Below are positions 48,701 to 61,370 of a DNA stretch of 64,000 bases, in pieces. The stretch covers positions 310,001 to 374,000 of the forward strand of contig NW_024104427.1 in assembly GCF_003945595.2 (NCBI RefSeq), read 5' to 3'. The notes under the pieces are model-generated. The model had not been told where the DNA came from. It did no database searches and worked only from the letters and a program-made list of their open reading frames with translations. The DNA comes from Pipra filicauda. Its lineage: Eukaryota > Chordata > Aves > Passeriformes > Pipridae. Position 1 is the stretch's first letter. Each line of letters starts with the position of its first letter. Both the position numbers and the translations under genes were made by a program.

Positions 48701-51697
48701 GACCTGATCCATCTGGAGATAACAAGAGTAATTTATTCTTTGTGGCATCTCATCTCATTGCCTAGATATCCTCAGTGCTGAAGCAGGTTGCAATCTTCCC
48801 CTTGGAGGACAAGCAGGAGAAATTGCCCTTGATGCCCATTTTGCTGGTGGTAGCAGCAACATTTGACTCTGGTGACATCCAATGTCCCTTCCCTTGCCAA
48901 GACAACCACTGAAAGGACATAGGAAGGACATGTGTTGGCCTCACAGCTCTTCCTCCCATGCCAGCCTCCCCTTGGAGGGGTTTTGCTCTTTATACAGAGC
49001 TGGATCTCTGGGCAAGGACTAAGGGGAATGGAGGTCCCCTCTGCCCCATCAGCACTGCCCATGGGGCATCTCACCATACCTTATGTGAGAGCACCAGGGC
49101 AGCTGAGCAAGGTTCCTGCAGCCCCCAGTCCTAGGCAGCGGGTCTCATACTTCTTAGGAAGGACCAATCTCCAGGGACATTAGTGGACACACACTCCTGT
49201 TACATGTTTTTATTTGCAAGCACACTGCAAGCATCACTCTGTGCTCCACAGCGCAGGGTCAGTGGTGCTCTTCCAGCTCCCACAATTCCGTGGACATGGT
49301 ACGTTTACCCTGCACACCCTGTGCAGGGCAAAGATCCACGGCGCCTTCCTCCCCCCACACCAGCCAGTCCCCACACAGCAACCTCTTTCTTCTTCAGTTC
49401 AAAGTGCTCTGGCACTTCATCTGGAAAATTCTTTAAATCTACATTACCTCTGCCTTATTTAATCTTTTCGGGAGCGCTGACATCCCGCACACGAAAAAAA
49501 GAGATTCTAAGCTGAAAAGAAAGCAGCGCCTGATCACTTCTTGGGGCTAAGTTACAAACTGAATTGGAAACTAGAAGGTGAAAAGAATATGTTACCTTTT
49601 AAGTGTCACGTTTTTCTCTGAAAAAATGCCTTTTAACTGAGCTGTTGCAGAAAGAGTAGAAATAGCATCAAGCCATGGCTTTAGATTTTCCTCTGTGCTC
49701 TGTGCTTTAAACAGGTGCCTTTGGTGTCTGGCTTTGTTTTTGCAGAAATGGAGGCCATCAGACACTTACTTGGAATTTGGAAATCCCTATGATTTGGGAA
49801 GGTTTATATCTCTGTGCTGGAGCGTTGAACTGCAAGTCCCCATGGCTTACAACACTGTATAGCACAAACCACATCCATCCTCAGCATCAGCAGCACAGGG
49901 ATAGACCTGGACACTGCAAATATCAGAAAGAAAAGCAAAGAGGATTTTGTAGGCAGCACCAATGTAGTTGAACATCACAAATATCTATTTATCATACCTG
50001 AAAGCTGCGAACCACAATGCCACTTGGAGCTCACCTGGTTTTAAATTGAGTTGTTACAGACTTTGTGCATCTGTGTTGAAGGATGTGCATCAACTTACTG
50101 TACAAACGTCCCCTCCATGATGCAGGGTGGACAAAGCACTCCCATGATCCTGGCTGAATTCCCATTGGCAGAACTATTTTAAGACACAGTCAGGTGAGGA
50201 CACAGCCCAGAGCACATCCCCTCTCTAGGAGGCACAGCTGCCTCCCAGCTAATTGCTGGTCAAAACATATCCAATGTCACCATACCCCCAAAGTGCCTTC
50301 TTGCATCAAAACATGTATTTACCTAGGGTGGCAAAAACATCAGCTGGCCCACTGCACATCCCAGCAGGACTGTTCATACACTTCTCCTGGCGGATGTAGG
50401 ATTTGTAGGTGTCCATGACAGAGAGGAGATGGGCAAAGGTGCTGGGACATAACAGGGAGATATGTAGGTTCACTGTGCAGGTCAAAAGCATATGGATGGA
50501 GAAGAAAGGCTGAAAGCAGCTCTCCAGGGCTGTTTCTTCCCTGTGTATCTCACAAAGACCATCATCTTTGACATCTTTGCTGCAACTGCACTCACATCCG
50601 CACCAGCATTTCCTGACCAGGCTCACATCCTCAGGGCCCAGTCCCTGGGGAAGCTCCTACCCTTTACACCCCTTTTCTTTTTTTCCCCCAGGACACTCAC
50701 CTGAGCTGGGATCCATCGATTTTGACAGAACTTAACTTCAGAAGGAATTTTGCCCAATTAAGAAAATGAAAGCCACAGTTTCCTTACAGGAAAAATGATC
50801 ACTCCTGTTTGTGAGCAACTAGGCTGTAGGACACTGATAAGAGCAGTTTGACAGAATAAAATACTACTTGTATATCAGACAGGCTGACAAACGTTGATTA
50901 AAATGTCTCCTTTCACAATCAAATGGCTAATATAAAGACATATTTTCTTATCTGTTAAAGAAGTTTCATAGCAGCCTAGGCCAGAAACCCTTTGATATTG
51001 TACAGTATCCACTAATGTGAGTGCTCTTTGCAGAAACAGGCATGAGCCTTTGTTGCAGGAGATTTTGGCCCGGTCTTTCCCTCTGACAGCAACTTGATTT
51101 AAAAGGGCTCAATTCAGCTGTTTATGCACAGGCATCTAGTGCCATTGGACACAGTCTTCAGGGTCCCTCTGGCCTCCAGAAGGACACAAATGACCCAAAC
51201 ATTGTGTTTAATGTGTCAGTCCCCTTCAGGTGTTTGATATACCCCCATTCTTGTGCAGAGCAACAGATAGCCAGTCCACTGGTGGTCAGTCTGAGCTCCT
51301 AATCCTCTGCACATCAAGTTGCAGTTTATAAAATTTGAAATACCTCTTCCTCCTTCTTTTTTAAAACAGCCTGTGAGATCTGGGGAGGGGATCCACAGCA
51401 GGGCAGTTTATTAAGCACAGACCATCATGTCTTTCTGTAATACACATACCAAAAGCAACCTAGAGGAGAGCTCTTTCCCAGTGCACTGATTAAAAGTTTG
51501 TTGGTCTCCCTTGGGATGCTGGAGAACTCCCTGTGTGTGTACTAACTCTGCATGCTGTGAGCCCACCGAGTATCAAAACAAAATACAAACAATAAGGAGC
51601 AAATTGCTTCTTATTTATGCAACAAAGTTAAGGCATGCAGGGCAGAGGCAAAGGGAGTTCCATCTCCTGCTGCTGAAGACCTCCCCATGAGCGTCAG
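45746..51697. other. Long noncoding stretch, nothing firm
   Basis: Somewhat richer in overlapping open frames at 46,490-46,900, 47,960-49,515 and 50,190-50,700, where GC content is higher. Both strands stay open there, which is what composition alone gives. At 48,258-48,300 the words GCACACAGTATTCCTGAAGG recall a CR1 segment but the match is too short to call. No RNA gene or firm repeat was found. Confidence 0.5.
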
Positions 51698-52330
51698 GTG
51701 GAGCCTGCTCTGCCCTCGGCTCAGCAAGGCTTCATCTCCATCCAGCAGCTCCAGGTTAAGTGCTGGGGGGAGGGGTTAGTGGAAGAAAGGAAAGAGGGGG
51801 AAGTCGGGTTGTGTTTGCACCAGAATGCTGTGGCTTGCACCCTGCTAGCTTCTGCATTACAACAAGAGGTGGATGTATGGACAAAAACTTGGGAGCAAGT
51901 CCCACTCCTGAACAGATGCAGACAGCCAGGAGGTGGAAATGTGTGTCTGCTACCAAACCAGTGGGGCCCAGCTGCAGCTGGAGGCAGTGCCATGAGCGAG
52001 GGCTGGTTCCAGCAGCTCCATCAGAGCAGCCCCAGGACAAGCTCTTGTGGAGGCAGCTCTGACTCACCAGTCCTCCCAGCTTTGTCCTGGAGCAGGTGGG
52101 AAGAGTGAGCTCACACAGCCCCACAACGATGGTGTGTGTTCCCCCACAGCAGCAGCTGTGTGGGGATGTGAGCAAGGAGAGCAGGAACTGCTGCTCACTG
52201 CTCGCCATCCTTTCCATTCCACCTCTTGCACAGACAGGACAAACACGAGAAGTCCTGCTCACTGCTGGACGGACATCCAAGGACACTGAACAAGGTTCTG
52301 GGTGGCAGCAGACCAAGACCAAGACTGATG
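51698..52330. other. GC-richer block with long open frames on both strands
   Basis: A 188-codon minus frame (51,756-52,322, longest in the window) overlaps a 136-codon plus frame (51,698-52,108) and several others. The translations are rich in Cys, Ser, Pro and Leu and show no domain, repeat, signal peptide or transmembrane segment that I recognise. Simultaneous opening of several frames points to composition (few A/T-rich stop codons) and not to selection. I do not call a gene here. Confidence 0.45.
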
Positions 52331-52340
52331 GTATAAAAAG
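52331..52340 (+). promoter_or_regulatory. TATA-box-like sequence
   Basis: GTATAAAAAG matches the core promoter consensus well and follows a GC-richer block. No coding exon is recognised downstream, so this may be a chance match or the promoter of an uncharacterised transcript. Confidence 0.25.
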
Positions 52341-54224
52341 GTAGAGGCAAAGGAGGGAGCTGAACAGAGATCCCTAGGGGCAATTCGCCCACCTGGCAGG
52401 GGATCTTCCTTCTCCTCTCTAAGGGAAAGCACTCAAGTTGAACACCTATTTTTCCAGTGTTTATGCACACCTGAGTTTGCCAATACCTCTCATCACTGTC
52501 AGTGCCTCCCTCTCCTGTAGCACCCCAAATGTTCAATTCATACCTGGAGCTGCCCGAGGGAGGATGGGCTTGGCTCCAACACTGAGCAGACAGGTGAGCG
52601 CTGATGGTACCGCAGCTCCTCCGGGGGAATGACTACCTGATTTATCTCCAGCCAAATCCTCCCTGATTTAAATTGTAGAAACTCTCTTGGCAGGAAGCCC
52701 CATCCCCTTATATAAGCTGAAATATTGCCCTTTGAGATTTATCCATTACTGCCAGACTGCTGAGCCGTCTGTCTTCAGCAAGAGCCCCAGAAGAGGAGAG
52801 GATGGTTGTGTTCATACCGGTTTTGTCTGTGCAAGGTAAATATTATTGTGCATTCTCCCCTGTGGCAGAGAGCCCAGCGCCACTTGGACAGAGATTCCTC
52901 CACTCTGTTGTGCTGAGACACTGGCTCAAATAGTAGGAATTCAATTTGACCCTGTAAATATCTTTTGCATTTAAATGTTTGATCTTGAGCACGGGAGGGA
53001 AGTCTCTTCTGTGAGACTGAAATTTATATACATGCACAGAGAAAAGTATTTCTTAAGAAAAATTCAAAGCAGCAAATCACTATGTATATGGGAAATGGGT
53101 ATTCAGAAAACTGTAATCCCACTCCCCTTCGGTCCTTCCTTCCCTCCTTCCCACCCACAGAGATATTCACCTACATACACACATCCCAACACCTCTGGTC
53201 CCCACTAGAGCCGAGCAGACACCTAGCCCTTGTCCAGCTGCTCTCCCACACAACCAGCACCTCTCCAGTCATTTGTGTCCCTGTTTGCTGAAGGGATCTA
53301 CTCCCCATCCCCAGGCTCCCACAGCAAATAGACTGTCCTGTTGGGCCAGTTGTGTTTGGAGAGCTATATGTTTAAACTCTCGGAGAGCTGACAGACCCAG
53401 GAGAGGAAGGCAGCTATTCCCTCTGCAAAGCTCTGGTAAGGCCAAGGGTCTGGCTGATAGACCTGGAGAGGCTGACGGGGTCTGCTGAGTTTTGAAGTGC
53501 TCATTACACAGCTGCAGACTGCAGAGGAAAGCAAACCTGATGCCCAAAGTGTAAACCTGGAGATAGTGACAGGTAGCCTGGAATTACACTGGCTGAGACA
53601 TCGCTTCCCTTGTTTAATTTCACTTAAGCTGCCACTTGAACTTAGAAGCACTTTCTTGCACTGAGGTTTAATAGGTGCCCTGTGACTGTTATCAATTCCT
53701 GAATCCACTGTTAAGCAGTGGCATGAGGGGAGCCGGTGTAGAGAGGCTCTCGGGCAGAGCTGGGTCAGGTCTTTCTGGCTTGGTGACAATTCACAGCCCT
53801 GAGTAGCAGCATCCACTGAGAGTAATTGCCCTGGCAAGGACACCTCCCGATCTCATTCAGAAAGATACGTTTCAGCACATCCTGCCCAACCCAATGCCTT
53901 AAGCTCAGCTCCTCTCCACCACCCCAACAGCACTGAGGCAAACTGCTGCTTCTCCGAGGGGAAGCTGGCTGGGATACACTTTTCTCTGGTTGCAAGGGCA
54001 GTAGAGATGCGAATCACTGGCTGTCACAGCATGAATCACTGTGCTCCTTCCTGGTGCATCCTCTATTTTACACCTCTCATGACCGACCCCTTTGTCACCT
54101 GGCTGCAGAGAAGAACCTCACCTGAACCCCAAAAAAATCATAACTGGGGTTTGAAGTGTGAGATCCTGGACTAGGTAAACCCCAATATACAGTAAGACAG
54201 CCCCCGCTCCCCTTCAGTGTGCTG
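52341..54224. other. Noncoding stretch, nothing recognised
   Basis: Overlapping frames on both strands (for example 53,364-53,843 minus, 159 codons) do not resemble any protein family I know. No retroelement or RNA gene seen. Confidence 0.5.
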
Positions 54225-54440
54225 TCATGTTTCTCAAGGGCTGCGGACCATTGTTAGAGAACAATGCAGCATTTTTATAAAAGAGGAGAGCACAGTTAAT
54301 AAGTTCACTAACTGAGAAAAACAGCCTTTTAATATCTCTCTTTGTGACTCATAGTGTGAGAGCCAGCTGTTACTACTGGAGTGAAATTCCTTGCTGATTA
54401 GTCTTTTAAAGGGCTTCCCAGATAATTAAATAATGATTTC
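54225..54440. promoter_or_regulatory. Candidate regulatory element with paired SOX-like sites
   Basis: CATTGTT (54249-54255), AGAG, AACAATG (54260-54266) form two perfect SOX-type sites in everted orientation with a 4-bp spacer. They are followed by AGTTAATAAGTTCACTAACTG, a TTTTAATATC word and AGATAATTAAATAATG (near 54,420). The block is complex and non-repetitive. SOX dimer sites usually face each other, so this arrangement is not the classic one. Confidence 0.3.
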
Positions 54441-55471
54441 TTTCCCCATTCATTCTAAGTGACAGCAGAGCCTGGCAAACCCACTAAGCATGGAAGGGCA
54501 GCTTGTTTTCCCAAGCCTTATAGGAGCTTAGCTATTCTCTGGCTAATCCGGTGCTTAAACCCAGCCGCAGATCCCCACACCGAGGGACAGGCTGTCCCAC
54601 CTTCACGGTGCTCCAGTGGTGAATTGAGTTTTGCTGCCTGAAACCCTGAAGCTAAGTCTTAGGCCGGGGCTGTTTTTTCAGATAAGAAAATATGACAGAA
54701 AGGATGGTCTCACCTGGGCAGACAAATTAACTTTTCTTTGCATGAGCTTCCTAAGAAACCAGCTTTGTCCTGGGGTTTGCATGAGCTCAGCAGTGGTAAA
54801 GGTGAATTAATTTTTCTCTGTCCTTCCTGGACTGTGCTCAGGGCCACAACTAGAATGTATGAGTGACTGATATGGAGGCCATTTTAAGGTATTTCTGGGA
54901 TAATCTGGTCTTCAGCACATCTACTACATTTCCAAGTCATGGCATGAATCACAGTGATTTGCTCAGGCAGGCATTTCAATCATACAATCGTGTGACCTCT
55001 CTGGGTGCAGCTCCATTGATCTGATGGAGTTATTCTGGATTTCCGGTAAAGCATAAAATGTGAAGGACAACGTGTGTATTCTCCAGGTGAAACCAGGTGT
55101 AACCAGGTATAGCCAGTCAATGCAGGATTTGGAAGCAGACATGTCTATACTTGAGTAACTGCATACTCAGTTTCCTGTGTTTGCTTTTAGAGAGGCTTCC
55201 TACCTCATGGTAGGGAAATTTCAGGACTCAATAACCGCTGAGAAAAATTAAGGTAAAAAATTTAGGTCACCACCAACAGAAAAAAAAGACGTAGCACATG
55301 TTTCACTGAAGAACAATACTCATTTGTAGCTTCAGTTATGCTGAAGCATTTTTTCCAGTGAGCAGATGCTTTTATTTAATTGAAAACCAATCAGAAATAT
55401 CATCTGAGACAGAAAAACATTGACCAACCATATAAATATGTGAAAATGATCTTGCAAGTTTTGCCCATTCC

Positions 55472-55511
55472 TAATTGAGAATCTGTTCTCATGGTTAATT
55501 GAGAATCTGTT
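55472..55511. repeat. Direct repeat of 16 bp, 24-bp period
   Basis: TAATTGAGAATCTGTT occurs at 55472-55487 and 55496-55511, separated by CTCATGGT. A short local duplication. Confidence 0.92.
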
Positions 55512-58208
55512 TAGGGGCAAGACAGGGGTGGGATAGATAGAAGGGAGAAAATATTTAAGAAGCAAGTGCTCTATCAGCAGCATACTGTAATGAGAGTCTA
55601 GCAAAAAAAAGTATTAATTTTATTTTTTTAACTAAAAGCCATCTGGCCATCTTGGCAAGGAGAAAAAATGCACCATTAGCAAAACAGTGTTTCTGAAGAA
55701 GTTATTCCAACCCCACAAGGGATGTTCGGGTTCTTGGAAATGTTATGAATTTGTAATGTCTCCCCACAACACCAGTTGTTGACCATTGAATCGACCATTT
55801 CTCAGGTAAACTGAGAAAGTGGTCAAGTAGCACAACTGTAGGACAAAATCAGTCAACGGTAGGGGCTGAAGTGCTTCCTCCTCTCTTTCTTTTAATGGCT
55901 GAAGGAAACGTCATTCAACCACAATGCAAACTGGAGATGAAATTAACTTTCTGATGACAGGCGATTTTTGGATGAACTGTCCCCAAACCTGCAGCCGTGA
56001 AAGCAAATGGGCACTGCAAAACTTTCCATGAAAGCCTGGCTGGAGGAGGATTCTCCTATGGAAAACTTGCATTTTAAAGGCATTGAGCACTTAGCCTGAC
56101 AAAAGGCAGGAAATTCAAAGCAAAGGGTGACACTGTCTTTAACTTACATTTTTATGCCTTTTATTTGTTTCTTCCCCCACTGGTGCAAATCAAGGACAGG
56201 GGGTCAAATTGATCCCTTCGGGAACTCCCTGCATTCAGTGGTCTTCCACCAGAAATGTTCTGTGGCCCATATCATCAGACTAAACAACTTTTCCTGGGAA
56301 TAGGAAACTTAGGCATGATTTTCTGATTCACAGTGCAGAAGACCTCCATAGCCACCCTTGTTCAAGGGGACTCAGGGTTCCCAGCAGCCTGGGTCCCAGT
56401 CCCTTGACCCTGGAGAAAAGGTTAGTGAGACAAAGGTGATGGGAGACAGGAAGAAATGGGGATGCTTTGTAAATTGATAATGTTCCCTTTGATCTGAAAA
56501 GAGTGAAGGAAGGCAGAACCATTCCTAGATAACCCATGGAAAGAGAGCAGTCCAGAGCATGAGGGCTGAGCTTCAGCAGAGGCTGGAAGAAAGACGGACC
56601 TCTTGCTACAAGATAAATGCTTCGAAACCCCAAAGCTGAGCTTCTTGGTCAAGAGCGAGTTTCTGTACTATCATCTTTAATTCAACAAGTTATGTTTTCG
56701 ACATCTGTTGAAACCATTAAAAAAATTCTAAAATAGCTCAGCAAAAGTAGACTGAATTCCAGGAGTCCTGAGTGTTGAGAAGTTCAAACTTAAGGTCAAA
56801 ATGCTACCACCCCCTAATTCCTTTTTATTAGTTGTGTCCTTAGGAAGAAAATACCTTTTAAGCATCACTATATCATTTGCCATATGAAAGGTCCCTGTTG
56901 ATCTGTCTGTGTGTTTCTAAGGTCTCTCTGAGGGCATGGTGAAGGAAAGGATAAGGGACTCTCCTGCCCATCTCACTGGCTCCTTGTCCCTACAGCACAG
57001 CCCTGAATCCCTTGAGCTGAAGGGTAGGAACAATTTTAGCACTCGTTATTCTGCTCCTCTGCAAGACACAGACCATATTCCCTGATGGATCAGGTAAAAC
57101 CTTACTGGCACATTTGTTGGACAGCAGAACCAGCAGTGGATGCAGTAACCAACATCTGGGAACAAAGGTTGGCTTTTAAGCTCTCTGCTGTTTGCAGATG
57201 TCCCCATGCCCTTAAAGTCCTCTGGGGTCAGACATAAAAAAGAGGTTGAGATGAGCTATTGCTTTACTTACATAGTCCTGAAATGGGACCGCCAGTTTTC
57301 TCCCATGGCCTTAAACAAACACAAGAACCCTCTTCTTCAGAGAGCTGTGCAAGGAATCACAGGGCAAGTGTTGAGAAGTAGAGCAAAAGCAGGCATCATA
57401 AGGCTAATCATGTCCAGGATATTAGGGGCAAATCTGGGGACTTTGAGAGAGAAAGGCTGGGTTTGCAATGCCTCTGCATCCCCCACATCCATGAGGAAAA
57501 ACCAAAAGAACCACCAACTGTCCAAGCCTGTGATCAGCAGCTGATATTCAACACACTGAATAACACATCAAAATCTCTGCAATGCTGTGAAATGTGCACT
57601 GTGATGAAGTGTCCACCACTGTAGCAGGTACATGGGACAACCTCGTTGTTCTGAGCACTTAGTGCCATCAGGTGATGATGCAAGGTCTCCCCGTTGTGCT
57701 GCTCTTGTGCACTGAAAAGTGGATTCTTCCAGCAGCAATCAACTCACTACAGAAGGATGGATTTAGCAGTTGCAGTTTTCCTGCCACAGGGGCAACACAA
57801 ACAGATGGTGTAGCATAGCAGAGGCTGGCTCTGGCATTGAAAGAACCAAAGAGGCTTTCACACCAACAGGAGAGACCTTTAAAAGAAATTGCACTGCTTT
57901 TTTGAAGAGACCTTCCAGGTGAATAATTATAGTAGGCTGAATCTTGGCCTTCCCAATCTTGATGGTAACTGCACCAGGAAGGGAGCAGTAGTGCCACAGT
58001 GAAGCTGTTCATGTTTTCAGGGGGAGCTGCACATCCAGATAACTCTCCTGTTCACCCACCAAACACAACCCTGGCATTGTGGCTGCCACTAAAAGACTGA
58101 TTTTTGATGCCTTCAACTTCTCATAGCAAGCCTCCAATAATCTAAGTTGGTAATGCACTGGTAAAGTAGTGAAACCCTGAACACAAGGAGCAGCATCTTC
58201 TTCACCCT

Positions 58209-58230
58209 GGGGATCTGGGGTGGGCTGGGG
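58209..58230 (+). other. G-quadruplex motif
   Basis: G runs at 58209-58212, 58217-58220, 58222-58224 and 58227-58230 with loops of 4, 1 and 2 bases. It lies just left of a candidate homeodomain-site cluster. Confidence 0.7.
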
Positions 58231-58234
58231 TGCA

Positions 58235-58665
58235 GTTCTGTCTTTTTTTTTAACTACTAGGAAAAAATAATAATCAAATCTCTCTGCCATTCTTAATTAG
58301 CAAGGGGAAAAAGCAGTGGAAGAAATAATTAGCAGAGGCAACTTTCCTTCGATACGAGACTGCAGTCAGCCACCCCAGGCGATCGAAACACATCTGATCG
58401 TGCAGTGGCATTCACAGTCAGCTACAAAAGCAGAGGAACTCCTCCACATCCTAACGTTACTGCCCTCCTTATATTGCGCTATAAAACCGGGGTGTCAAAA
58501 AGGCTAGAGATTTTACACTTAGTGTCAGTGTTTTATAGTCATTAGACTAATTATGTTGGTGTTTTTACCACCTTTATTCTACTAATTGGCCTAAAAGCCA
58601 AACAGGGACATCATTACTTTATACAAACAAGCAATTATTGGGCTATAAACACACCCTGGTTTGTG
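58235..58665. promoter_or_regulatory. Candidate homeodomain-rich enhancer
   Basis: Five TAATT-type cores lie in about 350 bp: TTAATTAG (58293), ATAATTAG (58325), CTAATTATG (58547), CTAATTGG (58582) and CAATTATTG (58632). Between them are CpG-containing words (GATACGAG, GCGATCG, CTGATCG) and a TATATTGCGCTATAAAAC stretch (58471). CpGs kept in otherwise CpG-poor DNA and repeated homeodomain cores fit an old conserved element. The evidence is motif content only. Confidence 0.38.
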
Positions 58666-60724
58666 TTCCCTGGGTGAGGAGGGAGCTCCTAATGCTCTCT
58701 CTGTGGTGTCTGCCACAATAACAGGCATTAGTGATGCACTTGACTTTAGCTCTGCTTACAAAGAGGCCTCAAAGCTGCTGATACACAAGAGAAACTGGAT
58801 ATTTGTTACCTCCCTGCAAACAGATCAAGGGAAATGGCATAACTCCAGGTTCAGCCCATGCATCGCTCTTTCAGTGCCAGGGTAGCTTGGCTTCATTTTT
58901 GGTTGGGCTTCGTTGTGTATTTTTTTCTCCTAGAAAGGGACAGCTCAGTGGATGTGACCAGAAAAAGTTGTTTATGAGACACTCATGAGAAATGTTTTAT
59001 TTCCAAGAAATTTGGTCCCCTTGCAGGCTACTGGGTGAAACATTACCCATGACTTTCCAAGACTTATGACTGCCTAGAGTTCTGCAAAATACATCTGTTT
59101 TGCCTGAAAAGGGCAGCATCTTCCCAGGTTACACTCACTGGCAGTTCTTCACCAGCTATTGCTCTCCCAGCTGGGCTGTTTCAGTAAATGCTTCCAAAAA
59201 ACAGTGACTGGTCTTCATTCCTCCTTGCATTCCTGGAAAGGCCATATCTGCTGGCTACAGTTTTTTGATCGAAGGCTTGGTGCATTTCATGCATGTGAGC
59301 ACTGACTGCATTTGAAATTGCACTCATTGGAGAGCAAACATTTGCATGTACTTAAAAGAGCTGGGTGACCTGGCAGTGGGACTGTCAGGGCTCAGAGATG
59401 TGGGCTCTTCATCACCCACAGCAAAGGTTTGCTATACCATAATTCCTCACAGAAGCCCTAACAAACCACCTTCCAGTGACTGTGTGTGCAAGGGGTTCTT
59501 CAGCGAGGTGTGGAAAAAAAATAAGAGAAATCCACCTCGGTATTACCACAGTGGCAATACCATGATGGTCTAATATGAACATCATGGTCTAAGGCTTTAT
59601 TTTACTACCATGGAGGTAGCTGCTCTTCAGATAAGGTTTTAGGCTGACTTTATCTTCGAGTAAAACAAATGTTGACCATTCCTTGTCTTTAAGAGGCCAT
59701 AGTGATGTTCTCTAAGCAATGAGATATCAGGGAAAGATTAGGGAGGTTTGTAAGGGGGACGTTTATGTCAGGCAAAACAGGGAACGACCTTGCACCTCCC
59801 GAAATTCCCTCCCCAGTTTCCCCCGGGTGTGATAGTCCTCAACATTGATTCAAATGTGCTTCAGTAAATTGAAATACAGCGTTATCATGAACCCTTAAAT
59901 AATAGATGTGCTTCCTACAAGGGAGATCTACTTTTAAATGTTTTTTGAAACAGTCTGTGTGGTTAGTCTGAGTTATGATGCTGAAAACGTCTGTGTTTCG
60001 CCTAAATAAAGTGCTTGAGACTGAGGCCTTTTTAGGTTGCTGAAGGGTTTTGAAATCCCTGTGTCCTTAACCGTGTCACTGTTTTTCTAAGCCCTTCACC
60101 TGAAGACTTCATCAAGGACTCTCACTTCAAAACTGATGACACAATATGGTCCATTAGAGTTAAACTACTTATGAAGCAAAAGTCAAATCCTCAGTGTTTC
60201 ACAAATGTTTTCTGCAGCACGACTCTGGCTGCTGTATTTGCCGAGCACATCAGGTCTTTTACTCTGCAGTTTCTTAGACAAGCCAAGTTTTTGTTTTATT
60301 TTATGTTTCATAAATCCATTTAAATTGAAGTATAATGGTTAATTTTAAGCTCTCTCTCAAGTGTTTCTAAGGGACTTCTGTAATATCCAACAGAGCTGGC
60401 TCCTCTCCTTTGGAAATAAGAAACTGCAGCTTCAGTGAGAAACACTATCTGAACAATGTCTTCTTTAAACAGCCCCCAGAAGCACTGCATTTCCAACTCT
60501 AAGGGGAATTTGCATGTGTTTCAGCATCAAAGGTTGATATGACCCTATCACCTAGGGACTGTCATGTTATCTAAGTGCCCGCATATCAGGAGCACGATAA
60601 CATTGTGTGGTTTACAGCTGTTGCAGAAACGACATATTTTCTGAATTAACCTGGGCTCGGATTTATATAAACTATCCCTGATAACATCTGCCCAGGACTC
60701 TCCTTTGAAAATGAGCAGAGATCC
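58666..60724. other. Noncoding stretch, nothing recognised
   Basis: Ordinary composition up to the edge of the CpG island. A small repeat of ATGGTCTAA occurs near 59,563 and 59,585. No gene or firm repeat. Confidence 0.5.
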
Positions 60725-61370
60725 TGCCCGAGCGGGCTCGCTTCTGCAGCCGGGAGCAGACAAAAAGCCTAAGCACATCCCCTCTCCCTGGAAAAAGCCA
60801 CGCTCTGGATTCGTGATGCTCACCCCAAGAAACGGTGGAAGAAGTGTTTAGCGGCGAAGGTAGAACAATGAAGATGTCAAGTGGCTTCTCGGGAGCGAGC
60901 CGCCGTGTCTTGTCATGCTTGGACATGAACGGGGAAAAAAATGTCTTTATTACCCGGCGCGGTAACCCCGCAGCGCGCCGCCGGCTTGATCCTATAACTT
61001 TCCCATTAGAAGAGGGCGCCCGCAATCCTAATGAGGCACAACAAGTAGATTATGGGAGTCCTTTTGTTTTGCTAAACAGCCGCTTTTTTCTGGCGGGGGT
61101 ATCACAAAGGTGTGCGGGGCCCCGGTGCGGGGCCGGGACTGGGACGCCTGTGCCGGGTCGGGCCGGGGAGAAGAATCGGCGGAGCCGCGGGGCGCGAATG
61201 TGCGCGGAGGCGCGGGGGGCGATGCCGGGGCCGCCGGAATGGGGCTCATCAGTACCGAGGCTCTGCCCATTGTATCTGGGCTATAAAGCTGTCAGAGCAG
61301 CCCGATTCAATGTTCTCTCACTCCTATCCTGGCGCTTCCTCCCCTCTCAGCAGAGAGCTAAGCCCCGGGA
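60725..61370. promoter_or_regulatory. CpG island
   Basis: By hand count, 60,901-61,260 holds about 38 CpG dinucleotides, and the two 60-bp rows from 61,141 to 61,260 are each about 77% G+C. The rest of the window is AT-rich and CpG-poor. An AT-rich, motif-bearing insert (61,023-61,078) divides the island. A TATA-like CTATAAAGC (61281) follows the densest part. A 183-codon plus frame (60,835-61,386) and a 117-codon minus frame (60,672-61,025) are open, as expected in GC-rich DNA, and look unlike any protein I know. This may be a promoter of an unseen transcript or first exon, or an orphan island of the polycomb-controlled type near a developmental gene. The direction cannot be decided. Confidence 0.85.
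61116..61168 (+). other. G-run cluster in the CpG island
   Basis: G runs at 61116-61119, 61129-61132, 61135-61137, 61141-61143, 61155-61157, 61160-61162 and 61165-61168 give several possible quadruplex combinations with loops of 2 to 11 bases, on the plus strand. Such clusters are common around CpG-island promoters. Confidence 0.55.

Larger units (their letters stand above)
54441..58234. other. Noncoding stretch, nothing firm
   Basis: Contains a 16-bp direct repeat at 55472-55487 and 55496-55511, and a G-rich segment at the far right (58209-58230). Frames such as 57,206-57,544 plus and 57,668-58,012 minus have no recognised domain. Confidence 0.5.

Noticed and set aside
51756..52322. 188-codon minus-strand frame as a gene.
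   Set aside because: Other frames on both strands are open at the same place, there is no recognisable domain, and no splice or start context stands out.
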